From Spongilla lacustris (lineage: Eukaryota; Porifera; Demospongiae; Spongillida; Spongillidae): a DNA stretch of 64,000 nt. Shown piece after piece: positions 23,201-39,161 of this stretch (the first letter of the stretch is position 1; each line of letters opens with the position of its first letter). Location: assembly GCA_949361645.1 (NCBI GenBank), contig OX442437.1, positions 1,127,075 through 1,191,074 on the forward strand, written 5' to 3'. Below the pieces are notes generated by a model. It made no database searches. It worked only from the letters and a program-made list of their open reading frames with translations, and was not told the origin of the DNA. The translations under genes were made by a program, and so were the position numbers.

Positions 23201-24104
23201 CATATGTTTTTCCGATACTCTCCCTGACGTAATGAAAATGCTTACATAACATACGCATGTATCGTCCGAACGGTAAGCACTTTATTTCTGTATTATTGAG
23301 TCGTACAAGGATCCACAACTCGTGCGGTTCGAGCATCCAAATCGCTTCAAATTCCTACGTATATATGGAGAAATCCTATACCTATAGAGTTTCTAGTGAT
23401 GTGTTGTGTTCCTAGGCCTACAGCTGTGCAAAGTTGGCTTTCTCCCGCTTGATTTGCGTTATTATATTCCATCACTGATTCAGTGCGGCGCAAATCAAGC
23501 GAATGAAGTCCAATAACTTTGCGCAGCTGTATTTTCGTAAAAGAAAATACTAGTATACAAATATTGCACACTAGTCGTGCCAAGATTCATGTTGACGGTC
23601 GGTGATGCCCCCCCCCCCCCCCCCCTCCGCCCCAAAAAATGGTTCGTATTTGAACGAGCGTATTGTCGTAATCTCGAGACTGCTGCGCGCCGTTCTTCAA
23701 AATCTGGTTGGAGCACCATTTCTTTCCAGGAATTTTGAAACAGGTACGCGCTAGCATTAATGGTTAGGACGATACGCTCGTTTAAACACGAGCCATTTTT
23801 TTTTTGTTGGGGACTTTATATTAGACACACCCTTTGGGCTCCCCCAATCCTGTTTACGTTCCTGCGGTTCTGTAGGGTGCAGAAATCACATACAACTCAC
23901 GCGACGGGAGTCGTGTAGTCTGGAAGAGGTTTATTGGTGGTGTAGCTTACTAAGAGGCCTGCCTTCCCCGCTTCCCTGAAGGAGGTACCGGATGTATGAG
24001 AAATGATGTGCGCGTCAATTAGGACATATGGGCCGATGAACACATAACACTTACGGATCGCCTACAACGACACACTTTACACGAATTGCGACTTGCACTT
24101 GCAT
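21884..24104 (-). CDS. Atypical Rac-like Rho GTPase (paralogue 2), prenylated type, six coding exons
   Basis: Exons on minus: 24104-24055, 23975-23901, 22817-22747, 22431-22385, 22301-22239, 22177-21884. Phases fit and the frame is open for 199 residues. It begins [16 protein letters not shown], five residues longer than Rac. Kept features: 'SYTTN', 'RLRPLSYP', '[19 protein letters not shown]', G4 'TKLDLRED', 'VECSAI' and a C-terminal CLLL CAAX box preceded by prolines and lysines. Changed features: the P-loop reads GDPEAGKA, so G12 is P and the Mg-binding T17 is A. Switch I has one extra residue and no T35. Switch II reads DTTRDD, so A59 is T, G60 is R and Q61 is D. It is likely a membrane-targeted pseudo-GTPase. 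The intron between exons 3a and 3b is shared with the paralogue at 4-6.9 kb. A broken copy lies at 7.1-7.7 kb. Confidence 0.78.
23092..23202. repeat. (TG)n microsatellite in intron of the Rac-like gene
   Basis: Nearly pure TG with a few TATG/CG interruptions, inside intron 2 of the Rac-like gene. Confidence 0.95.
23421..23530. repeat. Imperfect inverted repeat related to 12727-12815
   Basis: Arms 'ACAGCTGTGCAAAGTTGG' and 'CCAATAACTTTGCGCAGCTGT' pair imperfectly around a loop with 'GATTTGCG'. The same words occur at 12727-12815, so the hairpin travelled with the duplicated segment. A C-run lies shortly downstream at about 23608-23625. Confidence 0.8.
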
Positions 24105-24464
24105 CTCGCCTGGCTTAAAAAAATAAATTAAATTCCATGGGCGTGGTTTGCTTATCTCTTTGATTATTGTATAAGCATCAATAAAATTATGAAAAAGTGA
24201 TGTCCAATGAAGTTCCAGCTCTTGACAGTTGCTGGAGGTCTTGTGCAAAGTGAGACATTGAATTGTAAATTGTACAAATACATATCTGTACACGTACATG
24301 TAGAGAAATACAGCCCGGTGATACAACTGATTACAAAAAGGCCTATAGGCTATAGCTACCTGTGGAACTCAATTGATAAAATCAATAGGTCATCGTAAAT
24401 TAGAGCATAATCTAGACAGTAGCAAGCCCTATAGCTTTGGTGCAAATTGGAAGAGGGAGCACAT

Positions 24465-24495
<31 letters not shown>

Positions 24496-25443
24496 AAAGA
24501 GGTATAAGGTAACTCTTCCTAAAGTCCTATCAGTCTTGACATCCTCCAAAAAAACCCGATGGAGTGTAATTCTTTCATTCTACATGTATATCGCGTTAGA
24601 ATCCACAACATTATTCTGTGAGAGGACCGAGGAGCTACGACCTTGAATCATGAATCCTAAAAATCACCATACCTTTCTTCTCAATCGTTGTACTAATTGC
24701 ATAATAGTGCTGCTACATGCATATGTATGATGAAGAATATCATCAGAACACTTACAAGCTCAATGAGGGAAAAATTTTCATACCCTGCTCCAAAAAATGT
24801 ACTAGTCTCCCTTTGACTCTGATCTCATCAAAAGAAATATATTTGTTCATGATCTTTTTAGCTAAAGTGACAGTAAACAAGTCATTAACACTTGTAACAA
24901 CTTAAGAACTTATGGTGATTATTCAAAAAAAATTGCATTTGATGCATCAGCTGCAACAGAGGGACTGGCCGGTGACATACTTCACATGCTGCCATGTAAT
25001 TCATGCTGCAAGTAAATTTTGTTATTTCATTGCTGAGCATGTGCTGCCTCACACCTTTGAGAAAGGGCTAGACATCAGTTTTAGACATGCCCAAGACTGC
25101 TATATAAAGCTAGTTAGTTGACCTCATCTCCTTGATATTATGTGATATCAGCGTTTTTTACCACAAAGAGGCAAACAGCTGTGTGGAGTGAGTCAGTGCA
25201 GCTACAGAATTTCCAAATTTATACTTGGCCCGGAGTCTCTAGAGGAGCGCTAGCACATGCACTTATAGAACCACTGACTTACAATACTGAATTACTTCCT
25301 GCATTGTTCATAGTAGTATCCATGAGGCAAGCCATAGGAGATAAATTTCATAATTTACTTTACTGCAGAAATGCTGCATCTCAAGCACTTGCACGTTCAA
25401 TGGGTGGAGCTCCGGTGCATAGCAACCACATTACTACTACCAC
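24105..25443. other. Intergenic region between divergent genes, with a G homopolymer
   Basis: This lies between the Rac-like gene (minus) and the FAM227 gene (plus), so both promoters should be here. A run of about 30 G is at 24465-24494. A plus frame at 24912-25121 with 'HTFEKGLDISFRHAQDCYIK' looks mildly protein-like but has no splice or family support. Confidence 0.5.
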
Positions 25444-30000
<4,557 letters not shown>

Positions 30001-30180
30001 ACAGACCATAACCACCAGTCCATACTAGCTTACACTACCTGGCACTTGTACATGAACAATATTATGTTGAAGGGTTTTGGCAATCTTTAAATCACAGATC
30101 TGTAATCATACATGTACATGCACATATTTTAAAACAAAACAAAAACAGCTTCTATAAAATAACCCAAATGCCAAAAAACA

Positions 30181-33100
30181 TCATATGAGGTACTCCAAGC
30201 CAGGCTGGTTCATCACTTGAGTGGCATATCTGATGTGGACCCTTACAGCATCTGACTGTCTCCGTACCTCATCCCAGTCTGGGGGCACAGAAGGTGCAGG
30301 GTGCAGAGCACTGAATATTGCATCGGAGAGACCTGGGAAGGTAGCACTGGCATAGGAATCGACTGAGCTTGGGGCAAAGATCACATGTCTGGAGGAGAAA
30401 TGGAACACATGCACATTGGAAGGTGCACTTCTTAGGTCCTTACTTGAACTGTCTCCCTGGTAAACCTTCTGGTATGATAAAGGCCCTCTCCAAGTTCATC
30501 AACTTGTTGTTCAGAATACGGAGGGCTCGTTCACTGATAGATGTGTTAGATGCTGCAGTCTGGAGCTGGTTCCAGAATGTGATGGATGCAGTGACAAACT
30601 GATTCAACTCATCAGCAATATACCCCAAGGAGATGTTCTGGCTCTGAAGCACACCACCATACTGCTGCACAAAACTACCAAAGATGTTCTGCAAAGCAAT
30701 GGCATAGTCCCTTGGGTCATAAGGCAGAACTGGAGATGTGGCTAGGAGTATAGCAGTCTTGGACCACATCAATCCTAAGGCCTGATGGTGAGTGAACAAA
30801 GGGTCTCCAAAGTTGGTCATCCAGTAGAAGTTGTCATGTACAGAATGGTACACGGCATATCCTGCTCCAGTGATGTTAACCTGGGAGGTGTGTGTTGTGT
30901 GTGTGTGTGCGTGTCGGTGGGTGCGTATATGTATGTATGTGTGTTTGTGTGTGTACATATGTACATGTATATATTTGTGTGTGTATACATGTACATGTAT
31001 ATTTGTGTACATATATATTTGTGTGTGTATATATGTATATATTTGTGTGTGCGTACATGTATATATTTGTGTGCATGTGTGCGTGTGTGCGGGGGTGTGA
31101 CTTACATATCTGAAGTCAGCACAGCTTATTCCCAGCAGTTGAAGGAACATGGTGAAGTCACTGCCTGATCCAAGGTTATCTATCCTACGGGGGATCAAAT
31201 ACACACACACATATGTGATGCAAGAGCATGGAAATAGTTTCAACATACTCTGGTTGTGTGGTCCCATTGTAATTCATAGGACTGTAGTACAACCACTCAT
31301 CATACAGTGTATTGAAGCCCTGGTTTGGACACTTCACCTGCATTGAGATGAGCTCTAACACATAGCAAACCTTCAAAATGTCATGATGCGTACCATCTTT
31401 GCAGCAGAGTATATCACTTGGTATAACAGAGGGTTCCCACTCACTGACAGAGCCATCAAACCTGCATAGGAGTGGACATGAGAGTGTATCATATGTGAAG
31501 TAAGGTCATCTAGCACCTGCTACTGAAATGTCCACATTGAGGTAGGCCACAGTGTTGGGTCCAAGCACCTTCTGCCTCTCCTGTGTGTGTGCAGACAGTC
31601 ATGGGACTTGTACAAAGGCATGCTTCTCTTCCACCCACCTCTATCCACTCAGTAGAACCAATCAGCCCATACTCCTCAGCATCCCAGCTACACAAGACTA
31701 TGGTACGACCAGGTCTCCACCCCTTGGTTCTCAAGGTGCCAAAGGCTCTGGCTATCTCCTCCAAAACTGCTGTCCCAGAGTTAGGGTCAACTGCTCCAAA
31801 TACCCATGCATCCCTATGGTTACCAAGGATCACCATTTGATCAGGTTCAACCTGCCCATATATGGTGCCAATGACATCATAGATGGTTTGTTGCTCCTGG
31901 TAGTTGTTGACTTCAATGTAGGTTTGGCTGCAGATAGGGTGGAGAAGGATGAGGATGGAAGCACACTATTTACTGCTTGCTCTTCTGCAACAGCTAGGCT
32001 GCACTACAAATACATACAGTAAAGCAGATCTCATGTACTTAACATAGATCATAAGTGTATAATACATATAGTAAACTATTGTCATATTACATTGCATGTA
32101 GTACTAGTTACTTGTAGTTATTAATAGCGGCCCTTGTTAAGTAATATCAGCTCCATGAATACGTAGTTCCAATGGAACTTACACCTTCATGACTTTAGAA
32201 AAGTGTGGCTACTTCAGACTACCTAGGGTGTGGCCATGCACTATGCCCTGTGTATGGGCCCAGTGCACCAGGTAGTGATCAAGGGTCTGCTATGCAAGCT
32301 CTGAGATATGTTGTATGCATGCACATGTAGATATTAACGAAGTGGTATGTGTGAGAATTTTAATATGATTGGAGGGAGGGGGGGGGGGGGGGGGGGGGGG
32401 CTCCATGATGTAACCTTTGAGGTGGGGGGAGTTATAAAAAAAAATTTGTGAAGGTCCATAATGAGGGGGGGGGGGGGGGGGGGGTCTAAATAGTGTGATG
32501 TAATGAGGGGGAGGGTCTAAATAGTGTGATGTAATGAGGGGGAGGGTCTAAATAGTGTGATGTAATGAGGGGGAGGGTCTAAATAGTGTGATGTAATGAG
32601 GGGGAGGGTCTAAATAGTATGATGTAATGAGGAGGAGGGTCTAAATGGTGTGATGCAATGAGGGGGAGGGTCTAAATGGTGTGATGTAATGAGGGGGAGG
32701 GTCTAAATAGTGTGACGTGATTTATGAATGGACGTTACACAAGATGCTCAAAGTGGAAGAACAGTACTTTGTATGACACATGTGCTGATGGAGGGGCTGC
32801 AGGGGGATGGGGGCTGATAGTAACAGTGGGGAGGGCCATACAAACAGGGGGGCACAAATGGTTTAGCACCATGATTCACAACCTTCATGCATACATACAT
32901 GTATTCAATGATACCATAGACAGAATGGACATATGACACAACAACCCTGAATATAATAAACATTCCATCAAGTCCCAGTGTTGTTTGATATAACCGTAAT
33001 GTGTGTGTGTGTATGTGTGGAGTGTGATTTACTCATTGTTCTGACAGATGCATACTTCGTATTACTGTCTGACTGCCATATGCGATAAGTCACATCCTGC

Positions 33101-34363
33101 AGTGCTCCACTCCAGCTGCTTGGAGCAGTATAGTTGTCCAATTGGCTGCAATGATATGTTTAAGTGTTAACCCCGAGCACACCAGTACAGCTAGGTGTGT
33201 GCAATAAGTACCTCATGAAGTATATTGCATCTCCATATCCTATGGGCTGTACTGGTATTGAGGGGACTCCCCCACTTTCCATCACAGAGCTATAGCTCTC
33301 CCGGAACACACCCTCTGAAAGATGGCGTATGGGATATGAGTCAAATAAATCATGTGGACCATCTATGTGAAACTAATGCACATCACAAGCACACTATCCC
33401 AGCCACTCCCCCACCTTGCCAGCCTCCCACCACCTCCCACCCCATTTGATCCCACTAACCAAGTGCTGGGACCAAATTGGTGAGTGGATCTCCTTCAGGT
33501 TCCAACAGACTACCCCTCTGAAGTCCATAGGGGGGCAGACTTGGTCCATTAGGGTACACAGGGGTACCACTGGGAGCATAGTCTTCAGGGTCAGAATATA
33601 TTATCAGAGCTGAGCATCCATAGGTTTGGGCTAAGTGAGCTTTGTCTCCACGGTAGATGGCACCATACCTGGATATGCAGATACGACCAGTCAAATTGAG
33701 AGACAGGTTTGTGGTCAGGTACAAAAAGTCATCAATGGTAGCATAGTTCACATAGACGAGTCTTCCAGTGGCATTTCCAGACCCAGAATATGCATTGAAC
33801 GGCATGGCTACTGTGCTGTCATTCTCGCCTGGTGTTAATGGAGCTTCCTGTGCAGTATGGGCATTGTAAATGGTCGCTCCCGACGAGTTCTTCAGAAGCA
33901 ATACGTTAGGATTAGAGGTGTTCGGGTAGCTAAGCAACACGGAGTAGTTGACCAGTTGGACGTCGTCAAACCCGTAGTTCACCCACTGGGTGTAGATGTC
34001 TTGGGCTAGCTTCATGTTTTGAGGGGATCCGGCGATATGCGGGAGGACAGTTAGGTTTTGGAGGTTATTCCGTATGTTGGTTGTGAGTAGCTGGTCGTCG
34101 ATCCAGTTGAGGACTGGAACAGAGGTACCGCCAACGGTGACGTTCGCACCCCATGCAGTATTGGACGTTGACGTCGATGCAGCTGCATTACTAGTACCAA
34201 AGGCCGCCCTACCAACCAGAAGGCCTACAATAAAAATGGTTGCCGCGGACGCCGCAGCAACTGCTAATGTTGCTGAAATAAGGCACACCCTCTGTTTGGA
34301 AGGAGGTGCCCGTGATGACACTGGCTTGAACAAAGGCTGCTCCTCTTCGCCGCTACTGCTCAT
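30181..34363 (-). CDS. M28B zinc peptidase, NAALADase/GCPII-like, ten exons, complete (copy 1)
   Basis: Exons on minus: 34363-33460, 33314-33212, 33145-33056, 31927-31639, 31580-31517, 31461-31394, 31337-31249, 31184-31106, 30880-30444, 30388-30181. They total 2331 bp, 776 residues, frame open. A cytosolic tail and one membrane span at about residues 25-48 give a type II protein. A PA-domain region follows ('[20 protein letters not shown]', '[20 protein letters not shown]'). The zinc domain has '[17 protein letters not shown]' (His and bridging Asp), 'SWDAEEYGL' (general base and ligand Glu), '[11 protein letters not shown]' (Asp) and '[10 protein letters not shown]' (His). The last exons match the GCPII dimerisation domain. 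All metal ligands are present. Relative to human GCPII, glutamate-pocket and arginine-patch residues are changed, so substrate preference probably differs. Many N-glycosylation sequons are present. Convergent with the FAM227 gene. Confidence 0.93.
30890..31095. repeat. TG/TATG-rich microsatellite in peptidase intron 8
   Basis: Imperfect TG repeats with TACATGTA words fill the intron between exons 8 and 9 of copy 1. Confidence 0.9.
32378..32484. repeat. Two G homopolymers in intron 3 of peptidase copy 1
   Basis: Runs of about 21 G at 32380-32400 and about 19 G at 32466-32484 precede the minisatellite. The same intron in copy 2 lacks them. Confidence 0.9.
32485..32720. repeat. 31-bp minisatellite in intron 3 of peptidase copy 1
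   Basis: About seven copies of a unit with 'GAGGGGGAGGGTCTAAATAG' then TGTGATGTAAT. Copies drift slightly toward the right end. Confidence 0.95.
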
Positions 34364-34619
34364 TTCGCAAGTGGGTGTTCAACGTTTCTTTCTTCCCCAG
34401 ACCCAAAAAACATCACATTTACGGGTGATGTAATCCACCCACTGTTGTGACGCTTTTGGGACTGGGTTAGGCTGTATAGTTCGAAGTCAGGTTGAATAAA
34501 ATGTCATCATTACGTTCTTGTGCCTGTTTTTCCATATGTTGCTAGAACCACATCATCATCAATGGTAACTACCTCATTTGAGCTCTTCATTCATGAATGT
34601 TTCTCTAAGTGTACTGGTG

Positions 34620-35640
34620 TTAACATCACACAACAATCCTGGCTCCAAGCTCAATTAAGCCTTCACAGGGGAGGCCTAGGTCTTTGATCACTTTCCCATC
34701 ACTAGACAGCTGCAGATATTTAATCTCTGTGCAACTCTGAATGTGCCTTCCCATATCACTCACATCTAGCATCATCTATTGACTCATTGATTCAACCTGT
34801 CTGTCATGTCCTCTGACACAGTATTCATTGAATCTTTCCTGCTCAATTAGCCATCACAACACAGCCTCTAAGACAAGCTGGAGGCCTTTTCCATTTCACA
34901 GTTGTCTGATTCCATGTCATGCGCTCATAGGGCAAGACTGCTTTCAGTATCCTCTCCACATGTGGCTGCATGGTTAACGATAACACCATCAGTCACCCTG
35001 GGCCTCCACCTTGACCTGCATATATATAATATAATAATAATAATTATTATTATATAATATATATATACTGCCATAAGATGGTGGCTTGGATTATGCCCTT
35101 ATTGACCGGTGTTACTGATGCCATCACGTACCTTCTGCCCTAAAAAGGCACTAGATCCTTTATGCCATCACAGCATGAGGAAGCAATGTTGCAAACTGAC
35201 ACAACCATCTTCACAATGCTATCTTCAGTGCATGTCACGTTGACTGTCAACGTGCTGATGTGGTTTAGGCAGTGATGAACTCGGAACCTGGCCGGCATGT
35301 ATTCTAGTGTCCAGCTGGGGAGTTAAAGATACTGCTCCTTTTGACATCAACTTCACCACTAAGTCCCAAAATTGTTTCTGAAGCGGATGTTTCTTGCTGG
35401 TGTGGCTGCAAAAGCTGCAGAATCCCGAAAACATGAATACAATGAACACATATATATGGAGCCTGGGGTGAAGAGGCATGCAACACTTACTCCTACATAG
35501 CCATGCAAGAAGCCATCCTCACAAACACTGAGCAGTAAATCCCAAGCTTAAGGAGATCTATATGGCAGGCTCAGCATCCCAATTGTGCGAGCAAACACCA
35601 GGGCTATCCTTGCAATATCTTTGCAAGTCATTGACAACCA
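34620..35640 (+). mobile_element. LINE ORF2 3' remnant, plus strand
   Basis: Plus-frame peptides with many stops: 'LSLHRGGLGL' near 34655, 'SPLSPKIVSEADVS' near 35355-35395, 'LYGRLSIPIVRANTRAI' near 35555-35605. These are the conserved post-RT motifs of the LINE family repeated on minus at 35.6-38.9 and 46.4-47.5 kb. A short AT palindrome is at about 35020-35065. It is non-functional. Confidence 0.7.
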
Positions 35641-36209
35641 AGTTGATGTAATAAGACTGGCAATGTACAGTGGAGAACTAAGGGCCTGGGGACCAGAGGC
35701 ACTGAGGGCCTTCTCATAGCTAGGTGACTTATTGGTCACCAATTTGTGGTAACACCCCCAAATCAAAGGTAGTAGCAGAGTTATATGGCTGCCTTAGCGG
35801 TTACAGCTAACGCTCGATTGGTTCTGGTCCGCTCCTATCCCCCAAATGCCCCAACAAGAAAATGAACTGTACACATAGTTGCTAGTGTGTTTGTGTGTTA
35901 GTTGTTCATTCATCTGTGTACGGGACAGTTTCTCAGTGATAAATTTAATATGTTATTAAAACAACACATGCTTAAATACCAAATCCAGCTCTACGGTGAA
36001 GGAGCTATTGTAGAGCGGACAGCTGTAGCATTGGCACAGACAAGGTTGAGATTCAACCGGCCATAGATCTCGCTGAGTACAATGGACTTTGGCCAACACA
36101 TGGAGGTGGCAAGTCTGGATGCTACTGAGGAGATGATGGTAGTGGCTTCTTTTCCCCCAATCCCCATAGGTTTCAACCACCATGAGGACACATACCCATA
36201 TCCTAGCTC

Positions 36210-37646
36210 CAGGGCCGTCGAGAGCTGGCACGGGCCCCAGGGCTATATAGCCCTTCCGGGCCCCATTAATGGTCCCCATTGGGATGCATGGTGCGCATAA
36301 AACACCATACGGGGGGGAAAATACATTGCTTTCGTGTATTGGGTTATAAACTATTCATTTGTTGTTAGTGCATGTGGCGAAAATTAAAAACACATGTACT
36401 GCGTGCCGGTATGGTTATGTAACATTATGTTACGCGCAAAGCATGGATTTGCGCAACCCTGGATGAATGGTTTGTGGTATAAACCATGGACTGGCCGCGC
36501 AATCCTGGGATTGCTCGTGCAGGCGCAATGCATAAATCAGGACAATCCTAGCTGGGTTTGCTCGTGCGCAAAGCATAGCCGATCTGTAATATGTACATAA
36601 TTATATTACGATGGGTAACATAATTATAATAACATACACTTGCAGTATTAAAAAAGCCCTATAGTGTACAAATACATTTTTTCTCTACTGATGAGATACC
36701 GAGCACAGTAAACTGCGCCATGGTTCAGACTTCAGAACTCTGGAAAATGAGGTATAAGGTTCATCACGTCTTGATGAGCAGTCCTTCGTGTCTCCCTTTG
36801 TACAGTTGCTTGGCGAGCCTCCAATAATGCTACCAAATATGAAATACATTTCCCCTTCCTCATAATCATTCAGTGGAAACAAATTATTACACGAAGATTT
36901 CCATTGGCCTTGCATATATAAATTACTTACTTTCGTTTAATTTCATGCACATGTAGCCAATCAACCCAAGACTAATTTCCGTTGATTAAAATGACAAACT
37001 ATATCATTTCCTCCATCTTCGCACTATCTCTTTCCTCAAGTCCTTGACTTTGAAAATAAGATATGCAACTCTTTTGGTGCAAGGTTCCAGGCCACCTCCT
37101 TGCCCCTCTCCTATGAGGAGGTGCACCCAAAACTTCAAACGGTCGGTTCAAGTCCCATGCATTTATAAGCGCAACTACCCAACAAATTTGCTCCCTGATT
37201 TCCTTTTTGACAAATGCACCCATGCAATTTCATGCTCAGCACTGGAACTGATCGTTATGTTGATCATTGCGATCGTCGTTCCTAGCTATGTCGGTGAAGG
37301 TGTTTGTGATGAAGCCTAAACATTTCAAAAATTTTGTCCTGTCTTTTGGTAGGGCGCGGTTCTTTTCTCTTACAACTCTTTCCTTTCTTTTCTGCCACCC
37401 GGACTTATGCTTGAACTGAAATGAATTTGGCGAAATTATGAATTATACATTCTATTCCGCACGGATCGCGCGAACGTACGTACGTACATGCATGTATACA
37501 ATTTTATTGCGCCTGCGCAATGATCAAAACAAAACATCAATCACACACAAAATAAAAAAGAGACCAGCCAGGCGGCCCGGGCCCCATGTTTAACGACGGG
37601 CCCCGGGGTCAGCAGCCCCCCCGGCCCCCCCCTCTCGGCGGCCCTG
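36210..37646. mobile_element. hAT-type element, non-autonomous, 1.44 kb
   Basis: The terminal repeats are CAGGGCCGTCGAGAG and, on the right, the complement of CAGGGCCGCCGAGAG. An exact 8-bp target duplication CCTAGCTC flanks it at 36202-36209 and 37647-37654. CAGxG termini with 8-bp duplications define hAT elements. Sub-terminal DNA is very GC-rich. The interior has open frames (for example 36685-36915 minus and 37044-37319 plus), but none resembles a hAT transposase, so it is a deletion derivative or carries unrelated captured DNA. Confidence 0.9.
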
Positions 37647-37739
37647 CCTAGCTCTGAGCATTTGGGGTTGTTGGTTTGGTGCTTGGCCTGGGCAGCAGCT
37701 GTGGCCGACATTCACAGTTCCAGTAAAGTAGGGTGTGTA

Positions 37740-37900
37740 ACCTCCCCTGAATAATGAAAATCGATTTTTTCGAATACTTTTAAAACACTAATCGATTTTT
37801 CAGGTTTTTCTGGATCTGAAAATCGATTTTTCTGAATACTTGAAAGAAAAAAAATCGATTTTTCCGAATAGGTTTTGACAATTTGCCAGCCGAATACCGA
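37740..37900. repeat. Short tandem repeat around AAAATCGATTTTTC
   Basis: Four copies of a word such as AAAATCGATTTTTCTGAATAC at roughly 35-45 bp spacing, within the LINE remnant. Confidence 0.75.
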
Positions 37901-37939
37901 GGTTATTCAGGTTTTCTGCTCATTGAGCCACCTAAATGC

Positions 37940-38290
37940 ACACATCACACCAGAGACCCTCCTACAGCTACCCACATCACACCAGATGCCCTCAGCACAC
38001 AAGCACACCTACCCCCATCACACCAGATGCCCTCAGCACACAAACACACCTACCCATCACACCAAAAGCCTTCAGCACACAAACACACGGTGAGGGCATC
38101 TGGTGTGATGGGGGTAGGTGACACCTACCCCCATCACACCAGATGCCCTCATCAGGCACACAACCATAGCTACCTCCATCACACCAGACACGCTACTACA
38201 ACTAACCACATTACACCAGATCAGTACCCTCAGCATGCATCCACAGCTACCCACATTACACCAGATGCACTCAGCACACAACCACAGCTA
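37940..38290. repeat. 42-bp minisatellite with an inverted segment
   Basis: Units contain CATCACACCAGATGCCCTCA and GCACACAAGCACACCTACCC. At about 38088-38123 one unit appears in reverse complement before the array resumes, forming a local palindrome. It lies in the minus LINE remnant. Confidence 0.9.
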
Positions 38291-38890
38291 CCTACATAGG
38301 CCTAAATCGCTTGGCCTAACCACATACCTAGTTGGGCGTGTCCTGACCTAAGTTATGGCTTTACCAGTACCTACAGTCTACAGATGTACACATCGCACTT
38401 GATGCCAACAGAATAGAACCACAGATGACGTTTACGCAGCAGCCTCCATTTCAGTTTTGAAAATACTAGTAACTAAGTAGGCCTAAGTACGATCGCGGCA
38501 ATATCAGCTCAGGGAGATTGATTCAAGAAGCCAACTGATTCGAAATACACTAAGCGAACTGACTTTGATTTGTAGCTGGAGCTGTCCGTCGTCATGACAC
38601 GTGAAGAGGGAGATCTCTTTTTAATACATGTACTGAACAATGCATCGACAAAAGGTCATTTAGCTTGCAAAAGGCTCCACAGAGACAAAGAAAGATTAAA
38701 GCAACCTGCAGAATGACAATTCCAACCTCCTCAAGTTGTGACAAAAGGACCTTAGCCTTAGTGTTTTTTGGAGACCAAAAGACAACAAAATTCCTGTCGC
38801 CAATGGGAATCCCAAGAATCTCCATATGGGACTAGCCAGATTTCTTTATACAATGTTTGCTGGAATCCAGAGGATAAACCTTACAGTTCT

Positions 38891-38934
38891 AGTTGGGCGT
38901 AGCTCGACCTTCGCGTGTCGGGCTACGCCCAACT
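38891..38934. repeat. Small perfect hairpin
   Basis: 13-bp arms AGTTGGGCGTAGC at 38891-38903 and 38922-38934 around an 18-base loop. The first half also occurs near 38330. It could be a tiny foldback element. Confidence 0.85.
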
Positions 38935-39161
38935 ATTACAGTTCCAGGTTTGTATGTTAATAATAAGCTAGCTAAAGTGCACGTTTAATGACTTCATCAT
39001 GAGTCCCCATAGATAATAAGTGTACCCAGTGGCCACCCATAGATACATCTATGGTGGGTACAATGGCGGGTACACAGGCTGGGGCTCGCGCGAATGATGA
39101 TGAGGATCTAGAACCGGAACGCGACGCTGTATGCAATAATATGTTCACGTAGCATGCAAAC

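Larger units (their letters stand above)
35641..38865 (-). mobile_element. LINE ORF2 remnant, minus strand, interrupted by a hAT element and a minisatellite
   Basis: From its 5' side: 38825-38592 reads 'LGIPIGDRNFVVFWSPKNTK' then 'LLSQLEEVG', typical of the RT C-terminal region. About 37720-37650 and 36200-35990 give 'VVETYG', 'IISSVASRLATSMCWPKSIV' and 'LSEIYGRLNLNLVCANATAV'. The same order occurs at 47.5-46.4 kb. The piece is split by the transposon at 36210-37646, whose removal joins the two LINE halves. No intact frame remains. Confidence 0.8.
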
